Source: Candidatus Neoanaerotignum tabaqchaliae (GTDB lineage: Bacteria > Bacillota > Clostridia > Lachnospirales > Anaerotignaceae). Taken from it: a stretch of 33,612 nucleotides of DNA. Position 1 is the first letter of the stretch; each line of letters starts with the position of its first letter. The notes below the pieces were generated by a model. That model did no database searches. It was not told the origin of the DNA and saw only the letters and a list, made by a program, of their open reading frames with translations. Location: NCBI GenBank assembly GCA_904420235.1, contig CAJFUS010000020.1:1-33612 (forward strand), in the 5' to 3' direction. Made by a program: the position numbers and the translations under genes. Of the stretch, positions 19,483-29,098 are shown one piece after another.

Positions 19483-19711
19483 TTTTATTCATAAAATTTG
19501 GTTTTTATAATTTTTACCTAAAATAATATAATTTAAAGTTAAATAAATTGCACAATTTTTTTAATAAAATAGGATAATAAATTAATTTTTTTCATCTTTT
19601 TTAGTAAATTATTATTAAAAATAAACTAAAAACAAAAAATTATTTTATGAGTATTAATTTTTCAGTTTTTAATATTAAATTTAAGCCGTAATTGAATATA
19701 AAATGCAACAT

Positions 19712-19742
19712 AAAAATCAGCCTTGTAAAAGGCTGATTTTTT
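19712..19742. terminator. Terminator downstream of trmL
   Basis: AAAAATCAGCCT-TGTAAA-AGGCTGATTTTT with T run. Confidence 0.75.
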
Positions 19743-19813
19743 TACTATTATGTGCAATAAATTAATATTTATTAACTTAATTAATGAATTTTATTTAATA
19801 TAAAACTTAAAAA

Positions 19814-20302
19814 TTACCATATATATTTGTGAAGCTGACCATACATCTTAAAACCATCAAAATTTCTTTGACGCAGAGCCTCATAAAGCATAATTGCCAC
19901 TGAGTTCGACAAATTAAGACTTCGCGCCTCACCAAACATTGGTATTCTTACGGCTGTTTCTTTATAGTTAAGTAATATTTCTTCTGGTATGCCTGCCGAC
20001 TCTTTGCCAAACATTATATAGTCGTCTTTTTCATATTTAACATCGGTATATACTTTTTTAGCCTTTGTGGTAGCCATCCAAATTTTTGCTCCTTTATTTT
20101 TCATAATAAAATCCTCAAAGCTGTCGTAATACCTTATATCCAACTCTTTCCAATAATCAAGTCCGGCACGCTTAAGATGTTTATCATCAACAGAAAATCC
20201 CAACGGCCTTATAAGATGAAGAGTTGTGTTTGTAACAGAACAAGTTCTAGCTATATTTCCGGCATTTTGAGGTATCTCCGGTTCGTGAAGTACAACATTC
20301 AT
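19814..20302 (-). CDS. trmL: tRNA (cytidine(34)-2'-O)-methyltransferase
   Basis: 162 aa SPOUT pattern: MNVVLHEPEIPQNAGNIARTCSVTNTTLHLIRPLGF, FGKESAGIPEEIL, RSLNLSNSVAIMLYEALRQ. Confidence 0.95.
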   Translation of the reverse strand: MNVVLHEPEIPQNAGNIARTCSVTNTTLHLIRPLGFSVDDKHLKRAGLDYWKELDIRYYDSFEDFIMKNKGAKIWMATTKAKKVYTDVKYEKDDYIMFGKESAGIPEEILLNYKETAVRIPMFGEARSLNLSNSVAIMLYEALRQRNFDGFKMYGQLHKYIW

Positions 20303-20350
20303 TAAAAAACCTCCTAAATTAAATTGGTATTAAATGTAATTTAAATTATG

Positions 20351-20379
20351 TTGACAAATAACAAAAAAGTTATTATTAT
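20351..20379 (+). promoter_or_regulatory. Promoter of the Fur-family gene
   Basis: TTGACA, 17-nt spacer, TATTAT. Confidence 0.65.
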
Positions 20380-20413
20380 TAAGTAAGAATAATTATTAAA
20401 AAGGAGTATATCT

Positions 20414-20836
20414 ATGAAGCAATTCGCAGAAATTTTAAAAGAAAAGGGACTAAAAGTAACTCCGCAAAGGCTCGCGGTATACTCTGCTTTAGCTGGCACA
20501 AAAACTCACCCATCGGCTGAAGACATACACAAAAAGCTTATAGCTGACAATCCTTCCATAAGTCTTGCCACAGTATATAAAACCTTAGACAGTTTTAAAA
20601 CGGCGGGATTGATAAAGGAGCTTAATTTTTGCTTTGAACATTCCAACTATGACGCCGATGTATCAAATCATCAACATATAGTATGCACAAAATGCTGCCG
20701 CGTGTTTGATGTATCAGTTAAACCAGACGACACAATGCGTTCATTAGTGGAGGCGGAAAGCGGTTTTGAGATAAACGACGAACAGATTGTGTTTTATGGC
20801 ACATGCCCAGAGTGCGCCGCTAAAGCTAAGCAGTAA
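20414..20836 (+). CDS. Fur family regulator, PerR-like
   Basis: 140 aa; GLKVTPQRLAVYSALAGTKTHPSAEDIHKKL, SLATVYKTLDSFKTAGLIKEL, NHQHIVCTKCCRVFDV, CPECAAK. Confidence 0.94.
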   Translation: MKQFAEILKEKGLKVTPQRLAVYSALAGTKTHPSAEDIHKKLIADNPSISLATVYKTLDSFKTAGLIKELNFCFEHSNYDADVSNHQHIVCTKCCRVFDVSVKPDDTMRSLVEAESGFEINDEQIVFYGTCPECAAKAKQ

Positions 20837-20850
20837 TAACTGAAATTAGT

Positions 20851-20880
20851 CGCCAAAAGCCCCATATGGGGCTTTTGGCG
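20851..20880. terminator. Terminator between convergent Fur-family and CoA-transferase genes
   Basis: Perfect 13-bp stem CGCCAAAAGCCCC-ATAT-GGGGCTTTTGGCG. Confidence 0.85.
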
Positions 20881-20891
20881 CGTTTTTAATT

Positions 20892-22196
20892 TTAAATTAA
20901 AATATTCATCTTTTTAGCTTCAAATCTTAACTCCTCCCTAAAATCAGGGTGAGCTATATTAATAAGTTCTTCTGTTCTTTCACGCATTGTCTTTCCAAAA
21001 AGCTGAGCCACGCCATACTCTGTAACTATACAGTCAACCTCATTTTTATGGCTTGTAACAGCGGCTCCTGTTGTAAGCATAGGCTTTATTTTCGATATAG
21101 TTCCTTTTTTCGCCGTTGACGGCATAGCTATAAAACTTCTTCCTCCGCGGCTCATTTTGGCGCCCTTTACATAGTCAAACTGTCCGCCTGGACCGCTGAA
21201 AGGCACAGGACCTATGCTCTCGGAGCACACCTGTCCAAAAAAGTCAACTTCAAGTCCGGCGTTAACTGATATGAAATTATCATTTTTGGCTATATTATAT
21301 GGGTCATTAACATAATCCACTGGCAGCATAACAAGAGAAGGGTTGTTGTTTATATAATCATAAACCTTTTTACTTCCAAAACAAAATGTACTTACACTTT
21401 GCCTTTTATGGAATGTCTTTCTCTCATTTGTAACGGCTCCACATTCAATAAGTTCAACCATGGCGTCAGAGAACATCTCTGTATGTATTCCCAAATCCTT
21501 CTTATCGGCCAAAGCCTTGCCTAAAGCCCCTGATATTCCGCCTATACCGATTTGTATCGTCGCCCCATCGGGCACCATTTCGGCTATATATCCGCCTATT
21601 TTATAGTCATTCTCGCTTATGGAGCTTACGGGAAGTTCAATTATAGGCTCATGATTTTCACAAACTGCCTCAACCTGAGATATATGTATAAAATTTTCTC
21701 CAAATGTTCTTGGCATATATTTGTTTACCTCAACAAAAACATGCTTCGCGTTTCTAAGCATGCCAAGAGTTTCTCCAAAATACGCCCCTGTTGAGAAATA
21801 TCCGTGTTCGTCCATTGGCGAAACCACCATTAAAAGAGCATCAAGGTCATTTCGCATATCATAAATCCGTGGATAATCGGAATAGTTGTAGCTGAAATAG
21901 TCAAAACGCCCCTCCTGTCCGCCTTTTCTTGAGCCGGCGCCAAAAAACCAAGACCTAAAGTCAAATTTTCCGGCAAATTCCTCGTTAAAATAGTCCCTGT
22001 TTCCTATATTAAGCGTTCCGTTTGTCTTTATGTTTTCTATCTCGCCGTTTTTTACCCTGCGGGCTATGGCGTTCATTATGTCCACAGGTTCACCCATACA
22101 TATAGGAGAAGCACAGTTGTATCCAGATTTAATCATTTGAGCTATGCCTTCGGCGCTTGTAAGCTTTTGTTTATAGATTTCACTGAAATTTTCCAA
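20892..22196 (-). CDS. Acetyl-CoA hydrolase/transferase family (butyryl- or 4-hydroxybutyrate CoA-transferase-like)
   Basis: ATIQIGIGGISGALGKAL, HTEMFSDAMVELIECGAVTN, SESIGPVPFSGPGGQFDYVKGAKMSRGGRSFIAMPS. TTG start at 22196 preceded by aaaggagg; track ORF runs to 22217. Confidence 0.92.
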   Translation of the reverse strand: MENFSEIYKQKLTSAEGIAQMIKSGYNCASPICMGEPVDIMNAIARRVKNGEIENIKTNGTLNIGNRDYFNEEFAGKFDFRSWFFGAGSRKGGQEGRFDYFSYNYSDYPRIYDMRNDLDALLMVVSPMDEHGYFSTGAYFGETLGMLRNAKHVFVEVNKYMPRTFGENFIHISQVEAVCENHEPIIELPVSSISENDYKIGGYIAEMVPDGATIQIGIGGISGALGKALADKKDLGIHTEMFSDAMVELIECGAVTNERKTFHKRQSVSTFCFGSKKVYDYINNNPSLVMLPVDYVNDPYNIAKNDNFISVNAGLEVDFFGQVCSESIGPVPFSGPGGQFDYVKGAKMSRGGRSFIAMPSTAKKGTISKIKPMLTTGAAVTSHKNEVDCIVTEYGVAQLFGKTMRERTEELINIAHPDFREELRFEAKKMNILI

Positions 22197-22253
22197 AAGA
22201 AATCCTCCTTTAATCAATGTTGATATAATAAATATTTGCCTCTTATCCAGAGA

Positions 22254-23009
22254 TCATAAATCAATAACAAGCTCAACAGGGCAGTGGTCAGAGCCCATTA
22301 CATCGCTGTGTATAACCGCATCTTTCATTTTTTCGGCAATACGCTGCGAAACAACAAAATAATCTATACGCCACCCCGCATTGTTTTTCCTTGCGTTAAA
22401 CCTATAACTCCACCAGGAATAAGCGCCGGTCGTTTCCGGATAAAAATATCTGAACGAGTCCACAAATCCGCTTTCAAGCAGCTCTGTAAACTTTCCTCTT
22501 TCCTCATATGTAAATCCGGCGTTGCCAATATTGGTTTTGGGATTTTTAAGGTCTATCTCGTTATGCGCCACATTAAGGTCTCCGCAGAATATAACCGGCT
22601 TTACTCTGTCAAGCTCCATCAGATAATCTCTTATATCGTCTTCCCATTTTACTCTATAATCAAGACGTGCGTTTTCGGCCTGAGAATTTGGCACATATGC
22701 CGTAACATGAAAAAAGTTCTCAAACTCAAGTGTTATAAGTCTTCCCTCTTTGTCATGCTCGTCAATCCCCATTCCATAAACAACGCTTATGGGCTTCTTT
22801 TTAGTAAAAACAGCCGTGCCGGAATATCCTTTTTTCTCGGCATAGTTCCAATATTGAAAATATCCCTCCGTTTCAAGGTCTATCTGACCTTCTTGAAGCT
22901 TTGTTTCCTGAATTGAGAATATGTCGGCGTCAGCGCTTTTAAAATAATCCATAAACCCTTTCCCAACAGCGGCCCTTAAACCGTTAACATTCCAAGAAAT
23001 CATTTTCAT
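22254..23009 (-). CDS. Exodeoxyribonuclease III
   Basis: MKMISWNVNGLRAAVGKGF, DIFSIQETKLQ, FCGDLNVAHNEIDLKNPKTN, GSDHCPVEL. Track ORF runs to 23024. Confidence 0.95.
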   Translation of the reverse strand: MKMISWNVNGLRAAVGKGFMDYFKSADADIFSIQETKLQEGQIDLETEGYFQYWNYAEKKGYSGTAVFTKKKPISVVYGMGIDEHDKEGRLITLEFENFFHVTAYVPNSQAENARLDYRVKWEDDIRDYLMELDRVKPVIFCGDLNVAHNEIDLKNPKTNIGNAGFTYEERGKFTELLESGFVDSFRYFYPETTGAYSWWSYRFNARKNNAGWRIDYFVVSQRIAEKMKDAVIHSDVMGSDHCPVELVIDL

Positions 23010-23013
23010 AATA

Positions 23014-23463
23014 TCATACCTCATTCATAATATTAAGCTCTACTCCGGCCTCGTTAAGCATGGATAAAGAAAGCTCGTCTGGATAATTTCCTTTATAAAC
23101 CAGCTTTTTTATGCCGGCGTTTACAATCATTTTGGCGCATATAACACATGGCTGAAGCGTAACGTACATTGTAGCGTTTTCTGTGCTTACGCCTATTTTG
23201 GCCGCCTGTATTATGGCATTTTGCTCGGCATGCAAGGCCCTGCAAAGCTCGTGCCTTTCTCCTGACGGTATCCCCAGCTCCATTCTAAGGCAAGAATTTA
23301 TATCACAACAATGTCTTGTTCCTGCCGGAGCACCGTTATATCCCGTTGTTATAATTCGGTTTTCCCTCACTATAACCGCACCAACCTGCCTTCTTAAACA
23401 GGTTGAGCGCGTTTTTACAATTTCAGCTATCTGCATAAAATATTCGTCCCAACTGGCGCGCAT
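23014..23463 (-). CDS. dCMP deaminase family protein
   Basis: [29 protein letters not shown] zinc deaminase motifs; start at 23463 with RBS ggaggg. Confidence 0.93.
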   Translation of the reverse strand: MRASWDEYFMQIAEIVKTRSTCLRRQVGAVIVRENRIITTGYNGAPAGTRHCCDINSCLRMELGIPSGERHELCRALHAEQNAIIQAAKIGVSTENATMYVTLQPCVICAKMIVNAGIKKLVYKGNYPDELSLSMLNEAGVELNIMNEV

Positions 23464-23560
23464 ATTAAAAATTCCCTCCAAAATTTAAGCTATACGATAC
23501 TTCTTGATATTTTATCATATAACTCAGAAATTTTTAAGGGAATTTACAAAATAATATTAA

Positions 23561-24742
23561 TTATGGGAGAGTTATCTCCTGTCCAACCCAAAGTTTGTCC
23601 TTATCGGTTAAATTATTAACGGCCATAACAGTTGTAAGCATTTCCGGCGAGCCATAGTGGCGGTTGCATATGTCCCAAAGAGTATCGCCATATTGTATTA
23701 TATATTTGTCTCCTGTTTCCTGATTTTGTTTTTCTTCCTCAAGTTTTTTAGTCTCGGCCTCCTCTTTTTCACGCTGCTCCTTTTCCTGCTCCATAGTTTT
23801 TACGGCAAAAACCTGCGCCGCCGTATCCTCAATTTTTGAGTTTATATCGCTGTATGTAAATTTAACGTCAGTAAGCTCTGCCTCAAGGGCTTTTATTCTT
23901 CCCATATTTTGAACCATGCTTACACACATAAATATAAACGCCGCGCAAAGCACTCCCGATACTGCCGTAAAAGCCATATATCTTCCCTGCCTTGCTTTTG
24001 CCTTAGTTTCCTCTTTTCCGTTAAGAACTTTCCTTATTCTTGAGGCCGCGTCTATACGGTCTATTTCTTTCTCGGCTTCCGGCACATCAGCTAAGGCAGA
24101 CATAGGCTCGTCCTCATTTTCGATACCTTCGTCATTTATTGGTTCTTTAGGCTTGCTTATGCTGTTTTCAAGCATATAGTCCTGCATGCGTTCATTTTTA
24201 TCATAATATATAAAGTATCCCTTAACAGGCCTTAAAGACGACATATCCTCGTTGTATGTATAAAAACATTCCTGTTTTTCCGCCGGGTCAAGTGTGCAAA
24301 ACACCTGATAACTGTTTTTAAAACATCTTTTATGGAATGTTTCGTCCCGCGACATCATAAATATGCCAAATTCCGGCTGAACATGAACCCAGCCTATAAT
24401 TGAAAGGCCGTCAAAAAACTTCCTTATCTGCTCGTTTATATAAAGCCATGACTCATCCGTAAATGTTTGGGCCCCGTTCTCATTAACCGAAAATCTTCCC
24501 TGTATGGCGCCGTTTATTATAATAACGTCACAGTCATTAATATATGTATGGCTTCCAACAAGCACAGCTAATTTCTCGCTTCCTCCACCTGTTTTGGCAT
24601 ATTGATAAAGATATGTATAAGCATAATCCTCAATATATATTTTAAGTTTTTTGTCTATATTGCCCATTTGCTTAACATTTGACGGAAATGTGAAACCGCT
24701 TTTTTCTCCATTTCCGGTTTCACGCTTTAAATCATAATCCAT
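23561..24742 (-). CDS. Membrane protein with degenerate MPN/JAMM-like N-terminus, coiled coil and C-terminal LysM
   Basis: C-terminal LysM IIQYGDTLWDICNRHYGSPEMLTTVMAVNNLTDKDKLWVGQEITLP; one TM (YMAFTAVSGVLCAAFIFMCVSMV); N-terminal GWVHVQPEFGIFMMSRDE resembles HxHPxxxxxxSxxD. Confidence 0.82.
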   Translation of the reverse strand: MDYDLKRETGNGEKSGFTFPSNVKQMGNIDKKLKIYIEDYAYTYLYQYAKTGGGSEKLAVLVGSHTYINDCDVIIINGAIQGRFSVNENGAQTFTDESWLYINEQIRKFFDGLSIIGWVHVQPEFGIFMMSRDETFHKRCFKNSYQVFCTLDPAEKQECFYTYNEDMSSLRPVKGYFIYYDKNERMQDYMLENSISKPKEPINDEGIENEDEPMSALADVPEAEKEIDRIDAASRIRKVLNGKEETKAKARQGRYMAFTAVSGVLCAAFIFMCVSMVQNMGRIKALEAELTDVKFTYSDINSKIEDTAAQVFAVKTMEQEKEQREKEEAETKKLEEEKQNQETGDKYIIQYGDTLWDICNRHYGSPEMLTTVMAVNNLTDKDKLWVGQEITLP

Positions 24743-24797
24743 AAAAGTGTCCTCCCTTAGTATCTCCGTTTGTATCTAATCTTTTCGTAAAACAGTG

Positions 24798-24846
24798 AAA
24801 TTTAACATTTGCCGCTGTCTTATACAAAAAGAAGGCTGTTAAATTT
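24798..24846 (-). repeat. Inverted repeat in the leader of the LysM gene
   Basis: AAATTTAACA (24798-24807) is the exact reverse complement of TGTTAAATTT (24837-24846); GCC/GGC just inside. Confidence 0.7.
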
Positions 24847-24981
24847 GTCTTACGGTAAATATACCACCGGACGGTACAGGGATTTTGTAGAAAACTGTAA
24901 TTATGTAAATTATTTTAAACGCAAATTTCAGCAATTTTTTCCATAAAAATGTGTTTTGGCTATATAGGGCTCAATATTAAA

Positions 24982-25024
24982 AAATCCGGCAGAAGACTTT
25001 ATAAAAACGTCCTCCGCCGGATTT
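24982..25024 (-). terminator. Terminator of pgi
   Basis: AAATCCGGC...GCCGGATTT; the minus strand continues into TTTTTT. Confidence 0.8.
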
Positions 25025-25036
25025 AAAACTAAAATA

Positions 25037-26443
25037 TCATATTATAAATTTTTCATTTTTTTCTGGCCTCAAATCAAGTTCTTTTTTCTTTTCCTCATAT
25101 CCCGGCCTTCCAAACATAGCGTATGTGGCGTTTTTGCCCTCCTCAACGCCTGGTTGGTCAAAAGCGTTTATGTTCAAAAGCTCTCCGGCAAATCCCGTGG
25201 CTACCTCAAACATATATAAAAGTCCGCCTATTGTAAACTCGTTTACCTCAGGCAAAGTTATTGTAAGATTCATTTTGCCAGATTTTAAAAGAGCGTATTC
25301 CGTTGCCATTTGCTCCGTTTGTATAAGTTTGCTTTGGGAAACTCCGCCTAAAAAGCCAAGTGAAGGTATATCGCCGTAAATAGCCGGTATGTCCATTTCT
25401 CTTTTAAATTTCTCAACACCAAGTATAACTATCATTTTATCAAAGGGTCCCTCTGTGTAAAGCTGAACCTGTGAATGCTGGTCTGTTACGCCAAGGGCTT
25501 TAACAGGCGTTTGGCCAACAAAAATCTCTTTTCCGTCGTTGTCATATCGCTTTCCAAGAGACTCGGCCCAAAGCTGCGCAAACCAGTCGGAAATAAGCTT
25601 AAGTGAATCGGCGTAAGGCATCATAACGGCTATGTTTTTGCCCTTTTTCATGGCAACATAGCTTAAAACTGCGTACATGGCCGCTGGATTTTTATAAATA
25701 TCACTCTCGGAACACAGCTTGTCCATTTCAGCTGCGCCCTGAAGCATTTTTTTAATATCTATTCCGCACATGGCCGCTGGAAGAAGTCCAACTGGTGTAA
25801 GCTCCGAAAATCTTCCGCCAACGCCGGAAGGTATTATAAAAGTTTTATAGCCTTCCTCCTTGGCTATCTTTATAAGGTTTCCTTTTTCCTTATCTGTTGT
25901 GCAAACTATATGTTTTGCGGCCTCATCTTTTGGAAGTTTTTCTGAAAGCAGTTCTTTTATAATCATAAACTGACTCATTGTTTCAGATGTGCTTCCACTT
26001 TTTGACACACAGTTAAAAAGGCATTTCGTCGGGTCTACAGCTTCAAAAAGACATGCCAGTTTTTCCGGGTCTACATTGTCCGCCACATAAAATTTAGGAT
26101 ACCCTCCGCGTTTTTCCCTTGGCAGCTCATTATAATATGGGTGATTTATGGCCTGCTGAACGGCAAGAGGACCTAACGCCGAACCGCCTATTCCGAGCAC
26201 CACAAAGGCCTCAAAATCATTTTTAACGCTTTCGGCATAATTTATGATGTCATCAACAACGTTGTCTTGATTATATGGTAAATCCCTCCAATCCATTTTG
26301 CCTCCAGCGCGTTTTTCAGCCATCGCTTTAAAGGCCTTTTCTATTTCTGGCAGCAAACCAGAAATTTCCTCTTCTGTTACGCCGTCGGCTACATACGGAC
26401 TCATCATGTTGTTAAAATCAAATTTCATACCCAAATTATTCAT
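25037..26443 (-). CDS. pgi: Glucose-6-phosphate isomerase
   Basis: 468 aa; VVLGIGGSALGPLA, VSKSGSTSETMSQF, PSGVGGRFSELTPVGLLPAA, DQHSQVQLYTEGP. Confidence 0.96.
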   Translation of the reverse strand: MNNLGMKFDFNNMMSPYVADGVTEEEISGLLPEIEKAFKAMAEKRAGGKMDWRDLPYNQDNVVDDIINYAESVKNDFEAFVVLGIGGSALGPLAVQQAINHPYYNELPREKRGGYPKFYVADNVDPEKLACLFEAVDPTKCLFNCVSKSGSTSETMSQFMIIKELLSEKLPKDEAAKHIVCTTDKEKGNLIKIAKEEGYKTFIIPSGVGGRFSELTPVGLLPAAMCGIDIKKMLQGAAEMDKLCSESDIYKNPAAMYAVLSYVAMKKGKNIAVMMPYADSLKLISDWFAQLWAESLGKRYDNDGKEIFVGQTPVKALGVTDQHSQVQLYTEGPFDKMIVILGVEKFKREMDIPAIYGDIPSLGFLGGVSQSKLIQTEQMATEYALLKSGKMNLTITLPEVNEFTIGGLLYMFEVATGFAGELLNINAFDQPGVEEGKNATYAMFGRPGYEEKKKELDLRPEKNEKFII

Positions 26444-27333
26444 TATAATTCCCCCTTAAAATCTGGAAGGTCGTAAAGGCTCTTAAACTCATAGCCCTGT
26501 TCCTTCAGGTTTTTTAAAACACTGTCAAGAGCATCGGCATTAGACTGTGAAACGGCATGCAAAAGCGGTATACAGCCATTATGCACATATCCAACAACAC
26601 TTTCATAGGCCGCCTCTTTTCCCGGCTGGTCATCAGTAACCCAGTCTCTGTATGCCAGCGACCAAAAAATTGTTTTATATCCCAGCTCGTCCGTTTTTTG
26701 CAGTGTGCGTATGCTGTAAACTCCTTCCGGCGGCCGGAAAAACTTAGGCATTTCTTTTCCTGTAAGCTCTTTAAAGGCTTCAGCACAGCTATTAATTTCC
26801 TCGGCTATGGCCTCGTCGCTTATGGTTGTAAAATCCGGATGGGTGCTTGAGTGATTGCCCACAACATGGCCTTCGTCAACCATTCTTTTAACAAGCTCAG
26901 GCTCGCTTTTTATGTAGCTTTCGGTAACAAAAAACGCGGCTTTAACATCATTTTTCTTAAGGGTATCAAGTATCTGTTCTGTGCAACCGTTTTCATACCC
27001 TTCGTCAAATGTAAGATATATAACCGGTTTGCTTACATCACCAAGATAATATGCCCCATACTGGCTTATGTTTATGTCGTACTGGGCGCTTGGCGGCATA
27101 TTGGTTTTGTTTCTTGAGAACCACCAACTTTTTCTGTCGTTATATCCAACAAGCGCGCTGTTTTCTTGGGGCTGCGGCGGCATAAGTTCTCTTATGGCAT
27201 CATAATCAAAATAGCTCTGCTCAGTTTCAGATGTTTCCTCCAAAACAGGCTGGCTTTGGGCATTAACAATATAAACCCCGCCTGAAACTGATATAACGGC
27301 TGACATAATACAAGCCGTAAGCTCCGATATCAT
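26443..27333 (-). CDS. Polysaccharide deacetylase (PdaA-like)
   Basis: VIYLTFDEGYENGCTEQILDTLKKNDVKAAFFVT, GHVVGNHSSTHPDF, FFRPPEGVYS, LLHAVSQSNADALD; N-terminal hydrophobic segment. TAATG 1-bp overlap with pgi. Confidence 0.93.
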   Translation of the reverse strand: MISELTACIMSAVISVSGGVYIVNAQSQPVLEETSETEQSYFDYDAIRELMPPQPQENSALVGYNDRKSWWFSRNKTNMPPSAQYDINISQYGAYYLGDVSKPVIYLTFDEGYENGCTEQILDTLKKNDVKAAFFVTESYIKSEPELVKRMVDEGHVVGNHSSTHPDFTTISDEAIAEEINSCAEAFKELTGKEMPKFFRPPEGVYSIRTLQKTDELGYKTIFWSLAYRDWVTDDQPGKEAAYESVVGYVHNGCIPLLHAVSQSNADALDSVLKNLKEQGYEFKSLYDLPDFKGEL

Positions 27334-27553
27334 AAAATCACGCTCCTTAAAAAGCTTATTTTGTTTAATTATAACATTTTAGAACACTAAATTAAAGTTA
27401 TTTTGTGCTCATTAAAACATCTTATTATTTAAAATCACTACACATTAACTAATAAAATAACAATTAGCAATTTTTAACGCCACAAAAATCGTCAATAAAT
27501 CCTAAAAATATGTTATAAATCAAACCATATTAATTAAATTCCATAATTATACC

Positions 27554-27582
27554 TTGCATAAAACAGCTTTTTGATATAGAAT
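27554..27582 (+). promoter_or_regulatory. Promoter of the ferredoxin gene
   Basis: TTGCAT, 17-nt spacer, TAGAAT. Confidence 0.6.
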
Positions 27583-27615
27583 AGGAATAAAGAATTTAAC
27601 GGGAGGTGTATTCCA

Positions 27616-27786
27616 ATGGCATATGTTATCGACAGCAGCTGCATCGGTTGCGGAGCTTGCACTGGTGAATGTCCAGTAGGCGCTATTTCCGACAACGGTG
27701 GTGTTTTCCAGATTGACGCTTCTGCTTGCATCGACTGTGGTGCCTGCGCCGGCGCTTGTCCAGTAGGCGCTCCAAAACAGGCTTAA
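27616..27786 (+). CDS. 2[4Fe-4S] ferredoxin, 56 aa
   Basis: Hand translation MAYVIDSSCIGCGACTGECPVGAISDNGGVFQIDASACIDCGACAGACPVGAPKQA with two CxxCxxCxxxCP motifs; RBS gggaggtg. Below the apparent size cutoff of the ORF track. Confidence 0.97.
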   Translation: MAYVIDSSCIGCGACTGECPVGAISDNGGVFQIDASACIDCGACAGACPVGAPKQA

Positions 27787-27814
27787 TTTTATACACCTGT
27801 TAATTGTACTTAAT

Positions 27815-27860
27815 AAAAAAAGAAAGGCTTTTTACACTAATGTAAAACGTCTTTCTTTTT
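27815..27860. terminator. Terminator between ferredoxin and AI-2E family genes
   Basis: AAAGAAAGGCTTTTTACA-ctaa-TGTAAAACGTCTTTCTTT imperfect hairpin with T run. Confidence 0.65.
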
Positions 27861-27864
27861 TATT

Positions 27865-28935
27865 TTATTCTTTGTAAAGTTTTATAACTCCTTTTTTATT
27901 AAGGTCTGTTAAAAGCGAAATTGTTATAGGGAATCCAAAAAGCCCAAGCACTCCAAAAAACTGTACGCCTATGAACATACTTATAAGTGTAATTACAGGA
28001 TGAAGACCTATTTGGCTTCCAACTATTTTAGGCTCAATTATATTTCTTATAACTGTAACAGCTACATACACAGCCAAAAGCCCTATGGCTATTTTATAGT
28101 CCCCTAATATAAGTTCTATTATTGCCCAAGGTATCATAACTCCGCCTGTTCCCAAAACAGGAAGTATATCAAAAACCGCTATTACAAGAGCTATTAAAAC
28201 CGATTTATTAATTCCTATTATTGTAAGACCTATTGAAAGTTCAACAAATGTTATGCTCATTATAAGAGCGTAAGAACGTATACAAACAAAAAGAGTACCT
28301 ATAACATAATCTTTAATACCCAAAAATACTTCCTTTTTTCGCCCATCCAGCTGCCTTAACAAAAATCCCGATATTTTATCGTAGTCGGCTGATATAAAAA
28401 ATGTTGATATTATCATAAGCAAAAGGCTTATAAAAATCCCTGGTATAGAAACCGCCAGACCCGATGCCGCGCTTACCAGCCAAACCGATGACCTTGATAT
28501 GGCCGACCCGGCTGAGTCAAAAATATTTTGTATTACAGTATTTATAGTATCAACAGTTTCTTTATCCAAATTAACAAAAATACTTTCTCCGCTGTTAAAT
28601 ATGTTAATAAACGCTGGCTTTATATAGGAATCGTATATATAAGGCATATCTAAAATAAGTTCTTTAACAGTTGATATCAGTTTAAAGCATACGGTAAAAA
28701 CAATAACGCCTATGGTACAGTAAAATAAAATAACAAAAATTATTGATATAAATTTTTTATTTATATTAATCTTTTTGTGTACAAATCTTATAGGTTTTTG
28801 AAGTATATAAGCTATAATAAAGGCCAGTACAAAGGGTGTAACCATCGGCAGTGCAAATTTTAAAAAAACAAAAACCGCCACAAGCAATATAGCGTAATAG
28901 GTAAAATTTATAATAAATTTCTTTTTTTCTTCCAT
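27865..28935 (-). CDS. AI-2E family transporter
   Basis: 356 aa; FVLAFIIAYILQKPIRFVHKK, VFDILPVLGTGGVMIPWAIIELILGDYKIAIGLL, IEPKIVGSQIGLHPVITLISMFIG. Confidence 0.93.
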   Translation of the reverse strand: MEEKKKFIINFTYYAILLVAVFVFLKFALPMVTPFVLAFIIAYILQKPIRFVHKKININKKFISIIFVILFYCTIGVIVFTVCFKLISTVKELILDMPYIYDSYIKPAFINIFNSGESIFVNLDKETVDTINTVIQNIFDSAGSAISRSSVWLVSAASGLAVSIPGIFISLLLMIISTFFISADYDKISGFLLRQLDGRKKEVFLGIKDYVIGTLFVCIRSYALIMSITFVELSIGLTIIGINKSVLIALVIAVFDILPVLGTGGVMIPWAIIELILGDYKIAIGLLAVYVAVTVIRNIIEPKIVGSQIGLHPVITLISMFIGVQFFGVLGLFGFPITISLLTDLNKKGVIKLYKE

Positions 28936-29098
28936 ACAATTCCTCCCAAAATGAAGCGTACTTATAATGTCAAAAAACTAAAAAGCAGAGACGGAATTAA
29001 TAAACTTATAAAACCATTTTCATAATAATAATTATAAATAAATACCAACGACGTTTCAATAAAAAGGCATAAATCTAACACACTTTTAACCACTAAGT

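Noticed and set aside
22284-22916. 210-aa plus-strand ORF
   Set aside because: Antisense to exonuclease III, which has clear motifs; composition is a typical shadow ORF and no RBS or family is evident.
24870-24882. ACCGGACGGT near-palindrome upstream of the LysM gene
   Set aside because: Only 4-bp arms; not distinguishable from chance.
27534-27731. 65-aa minus-strand ORF
   Set aside because: Lies antisense over the real ferredoxin gene.
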